A stretch of 64,000 bases of DNA from Prochlorococcus sp. AG-402-A21 (GTDB lineage Bacteria > Cyanobacteriota > Cyanobacteriia > PCC-6307 > Cyanobiaceae). A program made the translations under genes and the position numbers. Positions 49,470-59,967 of the stretch are shown here, piece by piece. The notes below the pieces were generated by a model, which saw nothing but the letters and a program-made list of their open reading frames with translations, made no database searches and was not told where the DNA came from. Each line of letters begins with the position of its first letter. The stretch's first letter is position 1. Location: assembly GCA_003279655.1 (NCBI GenBank), contig QCHI01000001.1, forward strand, positions 149,534 to 213,533, in the 5' to 3' direction.

Positions 49470-50103
49470 AGCGCTTAAAGAAAATCCAAATGCAAGCCTT
49501 TTTGGAGTTTTTGCTAATGTTTTTTCCAGAACGAGAGATAAAATAAATTTTTGATTTATTCACATAAGGTAGCCTCTTAAAGAAAACTTTAGTAAAAATC
49601 AAATATCAAAACTCTGAAATACCCTTTCAACAAATTTATTGAATTCAATAAAAAGCTCTTATCAAGAAATCCAATAGTAATTTTACCTAGCCATTAGCAT
49701 CATAATTAAACTTTGCAAAGCCAAGAAAGACCAATATAAAAACTATTTGCCCTAATTAATGTCTATTGATATTAAAGCCTCTAGACCTAAAAAACTGTTT
49801 TACCTAAACTCCACAACAGGCAAAGATTTACTAATTAAGAAAAACCATGGATTTAATGTCCACTTAAGAATAAAAGTGTAGAACATTTGTTACATGCTTC
49901 CGTAGTAACTGACGGTCTACTTTATGCTTATCGCATAACCCCTATATAGGTTTTCAAGTAACTTCAAAGGTAGGTCTTGAATTCCTGAAATCTTTACCAA
50001 AGCAATCTAACTTCATAAGTATAATTGCTTATTAAAGATTTCACTCTAATCTTTCCAAGATTAGGCCCCCAAACCTCGATCACATTCCTGAAGGAATCAC
50101 TCG
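49470..50103 (+). promoter_or_regulatory. psaA upstream region and leader
   Basis: 634 bp, the longest gap in the window. Includes the likely 5' end of cobJ to about 49550, TATAAT at 50020-50025 as a possible -10 with no good -35, TTGTTACAT near 49889 resembling half of a high-light regulatory element, and AAGGA 10 bp before the psaA ATG. A 40-codon basic frame at 49759-49881 is probably chance. Confidence 0.35.
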
Positions 50104-52410
50104 ATGACCATTAGCCCACCAGAAAGAGAACAAAAAAAAGAACCAGTTCTCGATAAACCTATCGAAACTGATGCGATCCCTGTAGATTTTTCCAAGCTTG
50201 ATAAGCCTGGTTTTTGGTCCAAGTCCCTTGCTAAAGGGCCAAAGACTACTACATGGATATGGAATCTTCATGCTGACGCGCATGATTTTGATACTCATGT
50301 TGGAGATCTCCAAGAAACCAGTAGAAAAGTATTTTCTGCTCATTTTGGCCATCTAGCAGTCATCTTTATTTGGATGAGTGCAGCTTTTTTCCATGGAGCT
50401 CGCTTTTCTAATTATTCTGGATGGCTCTCTGACCCGACTCATGTCAAGCCAGGAGCACAAGTGGTTTGGCCAATAGTTGGTCAAGAGATGCTTAATGCCG
50501 ATTTAGGCGGTAATTATCACGGTATTCAGATCACTTCTGGAATCTTTCAGATGTGGAGAGGCTGGGGAATTACCAATGAAACCGAGCTCATGGCTTTAGC
50601 TATTGGTGCGCTACTAATGGCAGCCATAATGTTGCACGGTGGCATATATCACTATCACAAAGCTGCTCCCAAGCTTGATTGGTTTAGAAATCTTGAGTCT
50701 ATGCTCAATCACCACATAGCTGGTCTAGTGGGATTAGGTTCGATTGCTTGGGCTGGACATTGCATTCACATTGGAGCACCAACTGCAGCCCTTATGGATG
50801 CAATTGATGCAGGAAAACCTCTAATTATTGATGGCATCCCAATTGCTTCAATTGCGGACATGCCTCTGCCCCACGAGCTTTGCAATCCTGCTATTGCTAG
50901 TCAAATATTCCCTGGCCTTGCTGGAAGAACAGTTGAAAATTTCTTTACGACTAATTGGTGGGCGTTTAGTGATTTCTTAACTTTCAAAGGTGGTCTAAAT
51001 CCAGTTACTGGTAGCTTATGGATGACAGATATTTCTCATCATCATTTAGCTTTTGGAGTACTAGCTGTATTTGGCGGTCATCTATATAGAACAATGTTTG
51101 GCATCGGCCATAGCCTTAAAGAAATACTAGATAATCATGCTGGAGATCCAATTCTTTTCCCTGCACCAAATGGTCATAAAGGAATTTATGAGTTTTTAGC
51201 TAATAGTTGGCATGCTCAGCTTGGTTTAAACCTTGCAATGATTGGCTCCTTGAGCATCATCATTTCCCATCACATGTATGCGATGCCTCCATATCCGTAC
51301 TTGTCGATTGATTACCCAACTGTCCTAGGCCTATTTACACACCACATGTGGATAGGAGGATTATTCATTGTTGGTGCAGCAGCTCATGCTGGTATTGCAA
51401 TGATTAGAGACTATGACCCAGCTGTTCATATTGATAACGTTCTAGACAGAATCTTGAAAGCAAGAGATGCATTAATTAGTCATCTGAATTGGGCTTGCAT
51501 GTTCTTAGGTTTCCATAGTTTTGGTCTTTATATTCACAACGATGTAATGCGTGCTTTAGGAAGACCTGCAGATATGTTCAGTGATACAGGAATTCAACTT
51601 CAACCTGTTTTTGCTCAATGGATTCAAAATATTCATCACTCAGCAGCTGGTTCAACCACTCTTGCTGGTGCGAACGTAAACCTTCAAAGTGGCTTGGTTA
51701 GCGAAGTCTTTAATGGCTCCGTAAGTCAAGTTGGGGGAAAAATTGGAATCGCTCCTATACCTCTAGGAACTGCTGATTTCATGATTCACCATATCCATGC
51801 TTTTACTATCCACGTAACCCTTCTAATTCTTCTAAAGGGAGTTTTATTCGCAAGGAGTTCTAGACTAATTCCTGATAAAGCGAATCTTGGATTTAGATTC
51901 CCATGTGATGGACCAGGAAGAGGAGGCACATGCCAAGTTTCATCTTGGGATCATGTTTTCCTTGGTTTGTTCTGGATGTATAACGGCTTATCAGTAGTTA
52001 TCTTCCACTTCTCATGGAAAATGCAAAGTGATGTTTGGGGACTTACAGGAGGAAACTTTGCTCAAAGCTCCATAACTATTAATGGATGGCTTAGAGATTT
52101 CCTCTGGGCTCAGTCATCACAGGTCCTTACAAGTTATGGTCAACCCATAAGTATGTACGGTTTGATGTTCTTAGGAGCACATTTCGTTTGGGCATTTAGT
52201 CTTATGTTCCTATTCAGTGGCCGTGGTTACTGGCAAGAATTATTTGAGTCAATTATCTGGGCTCACAATAAACTTAAGTTGGCACCAACTATTCAACCAA
52301 GAGCTCTATCTATCACTCAAGGTCGTGCAGTAGGAGCAGCTCATTTCCTTCTAGGAGGAATTGCTACAACTTGGGCCTTCTTCCACGCTCGCTTAATCGG
52401 TCTCGGCTGA
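50104..52410 (+). CDS. psaA: Photosystem I P700 apoprotein A1
   Basis: 768 residues, eleven membrane helices. [12 protein letters not shown] carries F_X cluster ligands C601 and C610. Binds P700, chlorophylls and the electron chain with PsaB in the thylakoid membrane. Full length. psaB follows after 21 bp. Confidence 0.99.
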   Translation: MTISPPEREQKKEPVLDKPIETDAIPVDFSKLDKPGFWSKSLAKGPKTTTWIWNLHADAHDFDTHVGDLQETSRKVFSAHFGHLAVIFIWMSAAFFHGARFSNYSGWLSDPTHVKPGAQVVWPIVGQEMLNADLGGNYHGIQITSGIFQMWRGWGITNETELMALAIGALLMAAIMLHGGIYHYHKAAPKLDWFRNLESMLNHHIAGLVGLGSIAWAGHCIHIGAPTAALMDAIDAGKPLIIDGIPIASIADMPLPHELCNPAIASQIFPGLAGRTVENFFTTNWWAFSDFLTFKGGLNPVTGSLWMTDISHHHLAFGVLAVFGGHLYRTMFGIGHSLKEILDNHAGDPILFPAPNGHKGIYEFLANSWHAQLGLNLAMIGSLSIIISHHMYAMPPYPYLSIDYPTVLGLFTHHMWIGGLFIVGAAAHAGIAMIRDYDPAVHIDNVLDRILKARDALISHLNWACMFLGFHSFGLYIHNDVMRALGRPADMFSDTGIQLQPVFAQWIQNIHHSAAGSTTLAGANVNLQSGLVSEVFNGSVSQVGGKIGIAPIPLGTADFMIHHIHAFTIHVTLLILLKGVLFARSSRLIPDKANLGFRFPCDGPGRGGTCQVSSWDHVFLGLFWMYNGLSVVIFHFSWKMQSDVWGLTGGNFAQSSITINGWLRDFLWAQSSQVLTSYGQPISMYGLMFLGAHFVWAFSLMFLFSGRGYWQELFESIIWAHNKLKLAPTIQPRALSITQGRAVGAAHFLLGGIATTWAFFHARLIGLG

Positions 52411-52431
52411 CCCTCTCTGATCTTTTATAAA

Positions 52432-54660
52432 ATGGCAACTAAATTTCCATCTTTTAGTCAGGGTCTTGCTCAAGACCCTACAACCAGAAGAATCTGGTAC
52501 GGCATAGCTACCGCTCATGACTTCGAAAGTCATGACGGTATGACAGAGGAACAGTTATATCAAAAACTCTTCTCTACTCATTTTGGTCACTTAGCCATCA
52601 TTGGTCTTTGGGTGGCAGGAAATCTTTTTCACATTGCTTGGCAAGGAAACTTTGAGCAATGGGTTCTAGATCCAACTCATACTCGTCCAATTGCTCATGC
52701 AATTTGGGATCCTCATTTTGGACAAGGTCTTACTGATGCGCTGACTCAGGCAGGAGCAACTTCTCCAGTTAATATTGCTTACTCAGGCTTATACCACTGG
52801 TGGTACACAATTGGTATGAGAACTAATGAGCAGCTTTTCCAAGGTGCAATCTTTATTAACATCCTTGTCTGCTGGTTATTGTTTGCTGGATGGCTTCATC
52901 TTCAGCCTAAATACAGACCTTCATTAGCATGGTTTAAAAATGCAGAATCTCAGTTAAACCATCACTTAGCTGTTCTTTTTGGATTCAGCAGTATTGCTTG
53001 GACTGGTCACTTAATACACGTAGCTATCCCTGAATCAAGAGGAGTACATGTTGGCTGGGATAACTGGTTAACTGTTATGCCTCATCCAGAAGGTCTAACT
53101 CCATTTTTCTCAGGGAATTGGGGAGCTTATGCTCAAAACCCTGATTCACTTGATGCGGTTTTTGGAACTACTCAAGGAGCTGGTACAGCGATATTTACAT
53201 TCTTAGGTGGACTTCACCCTCAAAGTGAATCACTTTGGCTAACAGATATTGCTCACCATCATTTGGCTATAGGAGTTGTATTTATAATTGCAGGCCATAT
53301 GTATAGGACTAACTTCGGTATTGGCCATAGCCTTAAAGAAATTGTTGAAGCCCACAATACAAGTCACCCAAAAGATCCACATAAGGGTTATTTCGGTATT
53401 AAGCACAATGGACTATTCGAGACAGTCAACAATTCACTCCATTTTCAACTTGGACTTGCACTAGCTTCTTTAGGTGTAGCTTGTAGTTTGGTCGCCCAGC
53501 ATATGGGTGCACTTCCTTCATATGCATTTATCGCAAGGGATTACACAACTCAGTCAGCTCTATATACACATCATCAATACATAGCAATGTTCTTGATGGT
53601 TGGTGCGTTCTCTCACGGAGCAATTTTCTTTGTTAGAGATTATGATCCAGAGCTGAATAAAGATAATGTATTAGCAAGAATCCTTAGTACAAAAGAAGCC
53701 TTAATTAGCCACTTAAGTTGGGTCACAATGCTTCTAGGCTTCCATACTCTTGGAATTTATGTTCACAACGATGTAGTTGTAGCCTTTGGTACCCCAGAAA
53801 AGCAAATTCTTATTGAACCAGTATTTGCCCAGTTCGCACAGGCTGCAAGTGGAAAAATGATGTATGGATTTAATGCGTTGCTAGCAAATGCATCAAGTTC
53901 TGCATCTATAGCTGCTAATTCCATGCCAGGTAATCACTACTGGATGGACATGATCAATAGACCAGATGCACTAACCAATTTCTTACCTATTGGACCTGCA
54001 GATTTCTTGGTTCATCATGCGATTGCACTAGGACTTCATACAACTGCTTTGATTCTTATCAAGGGTGCTCTTGATGCTAGAGGAACAAAACTAATTCCAG
54101 ATAAAAAGGATTTAGGATTTGCTTTCCCTTGTGATGGACCAGGCCGTGGTGGTACTTGTGATAGTTCTTCTTGGGACGCTACTTATTTAGCAATGTTCTG
54201 GGCCTTAAATACTATTGCTTGGATTACCTTCTATTGGCATTGGAAACATCTAGCAATTTGGATGGGTAATACAGCTCAATTCAATGAATCTGGTACCTAC
54301 TTAATGGGTTGGTTTAGAGATTATCTATGGCTAAATAGTTCTCAGTTAATCAATGGATACAATCCATTTGGTGTAAATGCTCTATCTCCATGGGCTTGGA
54401 TGTTCTTATTTGGTCATCTCATATGGGCGACTGGATTTATGTTCCTCATCTCTTGGAGAGGGTATTGGCAAGAACTTATTGAAACTCTTGTTTGGGCTCA
54501 TCAAAGAACTCCAATAGCTAATTTAGTTGGTTGGAGAGATAAGCCTGTTGCACTATCAATTGTCCAAGCACGATTAGTTGGTTTAACCCATTTCACAGTT
54601 GGAAACTTTGTCACCTTTGGAGCATTTGTTATCGCATCTACTTCAGGTAAGTTCGGATAA
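52432..54660 (+). CDS. psaB: Photosystem I P700 apoprotein A2
   Basis: 742 residues, eleven membrane helices. [12 protein letters not shown] with F_X ligands C567 and C576. Heterodimer partner of PsaA. Co-transcribed with psaA. The last 54 codons, stop and terminator are repeated immediately downstream in a 252-bp tandem duplication. Confidence 0.99.
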   Translation: MATKFPSFSQGLAQDPTTRRIWYGIATAHDFESHDGMTEEQLYQKLFSTHFGHLAIIGLWVAGNLFHIAWQGNFEQWVLDPTHTRPIAHAIWDPHFGQGLTDALTQAGATSPVNIAYSGLYHWWYTIGMRTNEQLFQGAIFINILVCWLLFAGWLHLQPKYRPSLAWFKNAESQLNHHLAVLFGFSSIAWTGHLIHVAIPESRGVHVGWDNWLTVMPHPEGLTPFFSGNWGAYAQNPDSLDAVFGTTQGAGTAIFTFLGGLHPQSESLWLTDIAHHHLAIGVVFIIAGHMYRTNFGIGHSLKEIVEAHNTSHPKDPHKGYFGIKHNGLFETVNNSLHFQLGLALASLGVACSLVAQHMGALPSYAFIARDYTTQSALYTHHQYIAMFLMVGAFSHGAIFFVRDYDPELNKDNVLARILSTKEALISHLSWVTMLLGFHTLGIYVHNDVVVAFGTPEKQILIEPVFAQFAQAASGKMMYGFNALLANASSSASIAANSMPGNHYWMDMINRPDALTNFLPIGPADFLVHHAIALGLHTTALILIKGALDARGTKLIPDKKDLGFAFPCDGPGRGGTCDSSSWDATYLAMFWALNTIAWITFYWHWKHLAIWMGNTAQFNESGTYLMGWFRDYLWLNSSQLINGYNPFGVNALSPWAWMFLFGHLIWATGFMFLISWRGYWQELIETLVWAHQRTPIANLVGWRDKPVALSIVQARLVGLTHFTVGNFVTFGAFVIASTSGKFG

Positions 54661-54749
54661 ATCCCTAACAAACTTCCAGTCAAAAGAACACTGCCCTCAT
54701 AAGCAGTGTTCTTTTTTTATGGCAACTAATATTTATGAGGTTATCTATT
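54498..54749 (+). repeat. Direct repeat copy 1: psaB 3' end plus terminator
   Basis: 252 bp whose partner starts at 54763, offset exactly 265. Includes the last 54 psaB codons, the stop, the terminator and 36 bp beyond. Two mismatches between copies (54628 G/A and 54745 C/T). Confidence 0.95.
54684..54713 (+). terminator. psaAB intrinsic terminator
   Basis: AAGAACACTGC (54684-54694) pairs with GCAGTGTTCTT (54703-54713), followed by TTTTT. Confidence 0.92.
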
Positions 54750-54762
54750 TAAACCTTTGAGA

Positions 54763-54925
54763 TCATCAAAGAACTCCAATAGCTAATTTAGTTGGTTGGA
54801 GAGATAAGCCTGTTGCACTATCAATTGTCCAAGCACGATTAGTTGGTTTAACCCATTTCACAGTTGGAAACTTTGTCACCTTTGGAGCATTTATTATCGC
54901 ATCTACTTCAGGTAAGTTCGGATAA
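54763..54925 (+). pseudogene. Truncated psaB 3' fragment in the second repeat copy
   Basis: Reproduces the last 54 codons of psaB with one coding change (V733 to I, GTT to ATT). It has no start codon, and an in-frame TGA lies at 54758-54760 directly upstream, so it is not translated. The functional copy is the upstream one, whose FGAFVIAS sequence is the usual PsaB end. Confidence 0.93.
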
Positions 54926-54948
54926 ATCCCTAACAAACTTCCAGTCAA

Positions 54949-54978
54949 AAGAACACTGCCCTCATAAGCAGTGTTCTT
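54949..54978 (+). terminator. Duplicated psaAB terminator
   Basis: Identical to the terminator at 54684-54713, 265 bp downstream. Gives a second stop signal for any psaAB read-through. Confidence 0.88.
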
Positions 54979-55103
54979 TTTTTATGGCAACTAATATTTA
55001 TGAGGTTATTTATTGTTATTTCAAGTAAAAATAAATCAATAAATATAAATTCAAGCTTTTGACTAAATATCAGTAAATTTAAATAAATAATTTAGAGAAT
55101 TAA

Positions 55104-55128
55104 AAAACCCTCTTAATTAGAGGGTTTT
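55104..55128 (-). terminator. psaL intrinsic terminator
   Basis: AAAACCCTCT (55104-55113) pairs with AGAGGGTTTT (55119-55128); T-rich on the minus strand after the stem. Lies 27 bp after the psaL stop. Confidence 0.8.
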
Positions 55129-55154
55129 GAATGAAAAATCTTTTCTAAAAGATT

Positions 55155-55682
55155 TTAAGCTCCAAGTAAATGATATTCCTTAATCAAAGGTAGAACAGTA
55201 TCTAGATGCAAGGTGCCAATTAGCAACCAAGCAAAAACGACACCTCCTGTGCCTCCTAACCAAAAACCATTTGTAAAATCACTCCATCCTGCTCTAGTAA
55301 ATAAATCAGAAGGAGGATTAGCTACTGTTGCATCAGGAGGCTGGACATTAGGTTCTTTACCAGGAGCGTTGTAAAGAATAAAAAGAGCAGTCAATATTTG
55401 AATAGCTCCTACACCACCAAGCAAGCCAGCAGTTAAGGCAAAATCCGTATTCCTAAGAGGCCCTGTCATAGAAAAAGGACCAAAAAGTAAATAACCAAAA
55501 ATTGCGCCTGTTTCTAAACCTCTGAAGTTTGGCGATAGGCCCTCTCTATATACAGGAAGATTATTTATAACCATCTTTGTGAACCAGCCACTATTCACTG
55601 GGGTTTGAAGATTGCCAACAGTCGGGTCTGAAACTGTTTTCACAGCCCACTTTTGCATAAGTGTTTCTTGAGATTTAGTCAT
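55155..55682 (-). CDS. psaL: Photosystem I subunit XI
   Basis: 175 residues with [25 protein letters not shown] and two further membrane segments, typical of PsaL, needed for PSI trimers. Convergent with psaAB and followed by its own terminator. psaI lies just upstream on the same strand. Confidence 0.96.
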   Translation of the reverse strand: MTKSQETLMQKWAVKTVSDPTVGNLQTPVNSGWFTKMVINNLPVYREGLSPNFRGLETGAIFGYLLFGPFSMTGPLRNTDFALTAGLLGGVGAIQILTALFILYNAPGKEPNVQPPDATVANPPSDLFTRAGWSDFTNGFWLGGTGGVVFAWLLIGTLHLDTVLPLIKEYHLLGA

Positions 55683-55719
55683 GAGCTAAAAGAATTGGTA
55701 GAAAATTAAATTTTTAAAA

Positions 55720-55836
55720 TTACTCAGTAGCGGTTATGTACCTACCAATCAAAACGATGAAAACGGCTGGACCCATTATTCCAACCAATGGAATCAGAAT
55801 AGAGGGAAGCAAACTTGAAGCTAGTTCACTAGTCAT
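55720..55836 (-). CDS. psaI: Photosystem I subunit VIII
   Basis: 38 residues, one membrane helix: LLPSILIPLVGIMGPAVFIVL then IGRYIT. The PAVFIVLIGRYI pattern is diagnostic of PsaI, which binds PsaL. Lies 37 bp before psaL, so they form one operon. Confidence 0.93.
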   Translation of the reverse strand: MTSELASSLLPSILIPLVGIMGPAVFIVLIGRYITATE

Positions 55837-55969
55837 TACTTATTTCAATAAATCCACTTTTATTTTATAGAATTATGATCTAATCAAACCAAATACAACC
55901 CATTGATGACATAAAAGTTCAATCCGTATATCTTTTTTAAAGATGCATTACTAAACAGATTTTCTCATC

Positions 55970-56452
55970 ATGAATCAAGTTTTTGCTGGTGGTTTAGCTC
56001 TAATTATTGCTTTAATCCTTTGGAGTTCAAAAAAACAACCCAGAGCATCAGCTTTTTTCAAATCTCAAAAGGATTCCTTTTCAAAGTCTCAGGTTTCAGA
56101 ATCCGCATTGATAATCAATAAGAGCTTACAAAATCAAAAATCAACAAAACTGAATAATAAAAACTCCAAGCCTTTTTCACAGCCAAATTCACTTAATTCA
56201 ATAGAGACAAAGAAACAATTAACTAAATTAATCTCTAGCAACCCCTCTGATCGTTTATTAGCTATTCAAATAGCTAGTCAATGGGAAAACAACAAAGCAT
56301 TAGCTTTTTTAAGAAGAGGTTTGAAGGATTTTGACAGTAGAGTTGTTATTGCTGCTGCAGCTGGGATTTCATCTTATAAAGGAAAAACTATTAATTTACA
56401 TAAAAAATCTCAAGCTTCTCTTCCCCCACGAAATGTATCTCTAATGCGATAA
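55970..56452 (+). CDS. Membrane-anchored hypothetical protein with HEAT-like end
   Basis: 160 residues. N-terminal membrane anchor (QVFAGGLALIIALILW), a disordered Ser/Lys/Asn linker, and a C-terminal helical pair (RLLAIQIASQWENNKALAFLRRGLKDFDSRVVIAAAAGI) that looks like one or two HEAT repeats. May be a small scaffold. Its last 43 bases overlap the convergent glycosyltransferase gene. Confidence 0.6.
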   Translation: MNQVFAGGLALIIALILWSSKKQPRASAFFKSQKDSFSKSQVSESALIINKSLQNQKSTKLNNKNSKPFSQPNSLNSIETKKQLTKLISSNPSDRLLAIQIASQWENNKALAFLRRGLKDFDSRVVIAAAAGISSYKGKTINLHKKSQASLPPRNVSLMR

Positions 56453-57372
56453 ATTGGCCTATTTTGACTTTCATGATAAGTGCGGATTTGCAACTCTCCC
56501 AGCAATCCAAACCCAAAAAGTTGAACTCCAGTCACTGCAAGAAGTAGAGCAAAAATGAGTAAAGGTCTATTACCTATATCTTCTCCTAAAAGTTTGATTA
56601 TTAGCAAGTAAAGGCTTGTGATGAAGCTCCCAATAATTGCAAGAATTCCACCAAAACCAAAAACATACATTGGTCTAGTTAAAAATCTATTCATAAACCA
56701 AACAGTCAACAAGTCCATCAAGACTCGAAAAGTTCTATCTATTCCATACTTACTAGATCCAAATTGACGGGCTCTATGATTGACTTTAACTTCCGTAATT
56801 CTTGCTCCTTCAATATTTGCAAGAACAGGCAAGAATCTATGCAATTCTCCATATAATCTCATATCTGTCAGTACTTCTTTCCTATAAGCCTTTAAAGAAC
56901 ATCCATAATCATTAAGTCGCACACCAGTAACCTTCCCAATCAATCGATTAGCAATTTTTGACGGAAGCTTTCTACTTATTGCAGCATCTTGCCTTCTATA
57001 TCTCCATCCACTTACAAGATCAAATCCAGCCCTAATCTTTTTAACTAATAACGGAATATCTGCAGGATCATTTTGCAAATCACCGTCAAGTGTAACAACT
57101 ATCTCTCCAGCAGAAATGTCAAATCCTGCTGCCATCGCTGCGGTCTGTCCATAATTTTTACGTAGAAGAACTCCAACTAATTCTGGTATCTCAAAGCTGA
57201 GTTTTTTAATTACCTCCGCGCTGTTATCTGATGAACCATCATTAACTAAAACCAATTCAAAAGTTTCCTCCATAGGCTCTAAAACTTCTAATAACTGATT
57301 CACTAAAAAAGGAAGACTTTCTTCTTCGTTATAGATAGGAACAACTATTGATAGTGCAACATTAGAATTCAT
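56410..57372 (-). CDS. Family 2 glycosyltransferase (polyprenyl-phosphate type)
   Basis: 320 residues. GT-A domain: SIVVPIYNEEESLP, VNDGSSDNSAE, DGDLQNDPADIPLL with the DxD-like metal site; C-terminal two membrane segments after FLTRPMYVFGFGGI. This is the DPM1/ArnC/GtrB arrangement that transfers a sugar to undecaprenyl phosphate. Sugar and acceptor unknown; a cell-envelope role is likely. Confidence 0.88.
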   Translation of the reverse strand: MNSNVALSIVVPIYNEEESLPFLVNQLLEVLEPMEETFELVLVNDGSSDNSAEVIKKLSFEIPELVGVLLRKNYGQTAAMAAGFDISAGEIVVTLDGDLQNDPADIPLLVKKIRAGFDLVSGWRYRRQDAAISRKLPSKIANRLIGKVTGVRLNDYGCSLKAYRKEVLTDMRLYGELHRFLPVLANIEGARITEVKVNHRARQFGSSKYGIDRTFRVLMDLLTVWFMNRFLTRPMYVFGFGGILAIIGSFITSLYLLIIKLLGEDIGNRPLLIFALLLAVTGVQLFGFGLLGELQIRTYHESQNRPIYRIRDTFRGGREA

Positions 57373-57404
57373 TAAAACTCCTAATAAGGGTCAATTAATC
57401 TTCT

Positions 57405-58157
57405 TTAGAGTTTTTCACTCTGATAACAAGAGATCACTCTTCCAGCAGATCTAAATTTAGATCTGTAAAAAGAAGAAATTTTTCCAAAGTTCGGTTGAAA
57501 TAAATTATCAATCTCTATTCCATTATGCCCATCAGTTACCCCAGAACTATGAATATAAAAACCATTCTCAATATGCAATCCAACGTGGGTACATTTTTCA
57601 GATGATCCAAAGAAAAATAAATCACCAGGTTTTAATTCTTCGCCTAAAGCTTCAATATCCAATGCAATATTTTTACAGAATTTTTCTTGCTGATAAGCGT
57701 CTCTTGGTATCCAAATGCCTGAACTTGCAAAAGCAGATTGAACCAACCCAGAACAATCATAGTTTGGTCCTATAGTTCCACCCCACAAATATTCATGACT
57801 TATTTTTTTCGCAGCCTTAGTCCAAGACAATATTCCAGGAATACTAGAAATAATTTTCTCTTCCGTAAAGAATACAGATTCCCATGATTCTATTTTTGAA
57901 GCTTGATGAATTAATTCAGAAAATCTAAACCAACAAATATAGTCATCTTCCAAAAGGCGCACTTTAACTCTATCGATAATTTCCTTATTTTTAAAATTAG
58001 ATTTAAAACAATCAATCAATTGAAAACTCCTACCAATACTTGCTTGCGTAACTAATTCATCACTATTTTCACTCTTAAATCCATCAATATTTATTCGAAG
58101 TTTCCATAAACTTCCCAAAACAAATGAAGCTTTATTTAGCAAAACCTCTAAGGTCAT
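57405..58157 (-). CDS. NlpC/P60 family peptidase with N-terminal SH3-like region
   Basis: 250 residues from the ATG at 58157; an upstream start would overlap the divergent serine hydrolase. C-terminal NlpC/P60 domain with catalytic C135 (YDCSGLVQSAF), H191 (CTHVGLHI) and a third polar residue near IHSSG. The N-terminal half is probably one or two SH3-like domains. Such enzymes cut peptidoglycan stem peptides. No obvious signal peptide. Divergent from the next gene by 21 bp. Confidence 0.85.
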   Translation of the reverse strand: MTLEVLLNKASFVLGSLWKLRINIDGFKSENSDELVTQASIGRSFQLIDCFKSNFKNKEIIDRVKVRLLEDDYICWFRFSELIHQASKIESWESVFFTEEKIISSIPGILSWTKAAKKISHEYLWGGTIGPNYDCSGLVQSAFASSGIWIPRDAYQQEKFCKNIALDIEALGEELKPGDLFFFGSSEKCTHVGLHIENGFYIHSSGVTDGHNGIEIDNLFQPNFGKISSFYRSKFRSAGRVISCYQSEKL

Positions 58158-58178
58158 ATTGAATTCTTCTCGAGCGCT

Positions 58179-59072
58179 ATGGCGTTCTACCGACAAGACC
58201 CAGAGATGGCATATTGCCTGAAAGGTCTCCTCGATAGGTTGGAAAAAGAAGGTCGTCCAAACCTTCAAGAAAATATTGCAATAACATGCATACGTTATGA
58301 CAAGCAAAGTCCATCGACATCTAGTGGATATGGAACAGGGTGGAATTCAAACAGAAATTTTTATCCTGCAAGCGTAGTAAAAATAGTTTATGCATTAGCA
58401 ACTCAGATATGGCTCCAAAAAGACTTAATTGTTGACTCAGAAGAACTTAGAAGAGCATTACATGAAATGATCGCAAACTCCAATAATGACGCCACAAGTT
58501 ATATTTTAGATCTTTTAACAGGTACCACAAGTGGTCCATCTCTTAATGAGTCAAACTTTCAAGCATGGAAAATCCAAAGGCAATTAATTAACCACTGGCT
58601 CAATGATCTGAGATGGCCTGAAATCAAAAATTGGAACTGCAGTCAAAAAACTTGGAATGAAGGACCTTTTGGAAGGGAAAAAGATTTTTATGGAGAAAAA
58701 AATGAGAATCGAAACAATATGACAACCGATGGGAGCGCCAGAATCTTTGAATCATTAATGACTCTTGAAATGCTCCCAAAATTAGCAAGCGAGCCGTTAA
58801 TCAAAGTTTTTCAACGCTCACTCGATCCCTTTGCTCGCAAGCAAGATTTAGAGAATCAAGTAGATGGTTTTTTAGGTGCAGGCCTCCCTTTGGCTTCTAA
58901 ACTATGGAGTAAAGCAGGTCTGATGAGTGAAGTACGCCATGATGTCGCATGGTGGGAGGCTCCTAATAAGAATCCTATGCTTGCAGTCGTTTTTACAACT
59001 GGCAATGAATTAGTCAAAGATCAATTTTTACTTCCTGCGATTGGCAGTGAGTTAAACAAATTAGCTATTTAG
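58179..59072 (+). CDS. Beta-lactamase-like serine hydrolase
   Basis: 297 residues in the class A beta-lactamase/penicillin-binding fold. S65-x-x-K68 (ASVVK), S101-N-N in place of the SDN motif, and KAG near 248 replacing KTG. These changes suggest a cell-wall or other hydrolase rather than an antibiotic-resistance enzyme. No signal peptide is evident. It sits divergent from the NlpC/P60 gene, so both may act on peptidoglycan. Confidence 0.75.
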   Translation: MAFYRQDPEMAYCLKGLLDRLEKEGRPNLQENIAITCIRYDKQSPSTSSGYGTGWNSNRNFYPASVVKIVYALATQIWLQKDLIVDSEELRRALHEMIANSNNDATSYILDLLTGTTSGPSLNESNFQAWKIQRQLINHWLNDLRWPEIKNWNCSQKTWNEGPFGREKDFYGEKNENRNNMTTDGSARIFESLMTLEMLPKLASEPLIKVFQRSLDPFARKQDLENQVDGFLGAGLPLASKLWSKAGLMSEVRHDVAWWEAPNKNPMLAVVFTTGNELVKDQFLLPAIGSELNKLAI

Positions 59073-59199
59073 CAATAAGTAAAATTCCAGCGAACAAAAT
59101 AGATCCCAAAAGAAATCCAACAGCCAATAGCACGGCTATTATTGGTGTATTTAAGTAAACAGATATAGTTGCGAGTTGATTACCCTTTGCTTCAGACAC
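59065..59199 (-). CDS. Small single-membrane protein, 44 residues, related to the repeat-protein tail
   Basis: GTG start. NQLATISVYLNTPIIAVLL followed by a long hydrophobic helix to the C-terminus. The whole chain aligns with the last 40 residues of the repeat protein at 59968-60687 (QL-x-T-x-SV-x-LNT, then a similar membrane helix). Overlaps the end of the serine hydrolase by 8 bases. Not seen without reading GTG as a start, so real but unproven. Confidence 0.5.
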   Translation of the reverse strand: MSEAKGNQLATISVYLNTPIIAVLLAVGFLLGSILFAGILLIAK

Positions 59200-59324
59200 C
59201 TTTAAAACTCATAAAAATCACTTTGATTAAAGCATCTAACTCTGCCAAAAAACAAAAAAAGTTTAACTGATAAAACAATTTTTAAAAAATTATACGATTG
59301 TTTATTTGATATCAAAAAAATAGT

Positions 59325-59876
59325 TCAAATAAAATTTGATTTTGGTTTCTTATTATGTAAAATTTTAATATCTTTATTAATTTCACTTTCTTTTATTGAA
59401 GTATCTTGTTTATCTATTATTTTTTCATCTGCTTTCTTTAAATCATCTTGTAATGAATTGATTATATTTGATTTATCTAAGACTTTTGTCTCAATATTTT
59501 TGTTAATTGTTGTATTCTTAGAATCCATATCCTTTGAAATACTTATATTTAGAGCTTTATTTTTATCAACGTTTACAACATCGTTAATTCGAAAATCATT
59601 AAATAAATTAAGATCAAATCTTCCTTTTACAAAAGATACTGAGGTGAATACAAGTATTGAACCTAGAATAATAATAATAAAAATATTCGATAATAAACTA
59701 TTTATTGGAGACCAAAATAGTGTTACTTTGGCAGCTTCATTTTTTTGTTTAAATGTATCAACAGAGGGACTTAAATCTAAAAATATATCTTGATTAATCC
59801 AACCTTTATTAGCTTTCCTGTAGGGAGACTCACTTTTAGTGAACTCTAAAATCTCCTGGATTCTTTCTTTAAGCAC
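59325..59876 (-). CDS. Single-pass membrane protein with low-complexity tail
   Basis: 183 residues, GTG start. A cytoplasmic-looking N-terminus (IQEILEFTKSESPYRKANKGW), one membrane helix near 59-82 (NIFIIIILGSILVFTSVSF) and a 100-residue Lys/Asn/Asp-rich tail. No family recognised. Lies between two other small membrane proteins on the same strand; spacing (91-125 bp) makes separate transcription possible. Confidence 0.5.
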   Translation of the reverse strand: MLKERIQEILEFTKSESPYRKANKGWINQDIFLDLSPSVDTFKQKNEAAKVTLFWSPINSLLSNIFIIIILGSILVFTSVSFVKGRFDLNLFNDFRINDVVNVDKNKALNISISKDMDSKNTTINKNIETKVLDKSNIINSLQDDLKKADEKIIDKQDTSIKESEINKDIKILHNKKPKSNFI

Positions 59877-59967
59877 AGCTTAGTTTGATCTAAAACTACA
59901 AGAACGAAAACATAGCAGAAAGTCAGAATAAAAAAGTTGCTTTAGCATAGATTTTCGTGAAATTGAA

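Larger units (their letters stand above)
54763..55014 (+). repeat. Direct repeat copy 2
   Basis: Second copy of the 252-bp unit, separated from copy 1 by 13 bp (54750-54762). No integrase, transposase or tRNA is nearby. The remaining 55015-55103 is AT-rich and empty. Confidence 0.95.

Noticed and set aside
49759..49881. 40-codon basic frame upstream of psaA
   Set aside because: No ribosome binding site, no family, and in a long promoter region; more likely chance.
54501..54948. Two minus-strand 60-codon frames antisense to psaB and its copy
   Set aside because: Near-identical because of the duplication; antisense shadows of a highly constrained gene without ribosome binding sites.
54498..55014. 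psaB tail duplication as a phage or island attachment site
   Set aside because: Only 13 bp lie between the copies and there is no integrase or tRNA, so no island is bounded by them.
58179..59072. Antibiotic-resistance beta-lactamase
   Set aside because: SDN and KTG motifs are altered (SNN and KAG) and no signal peptide is visible; the general serine hydrolase call is safer.
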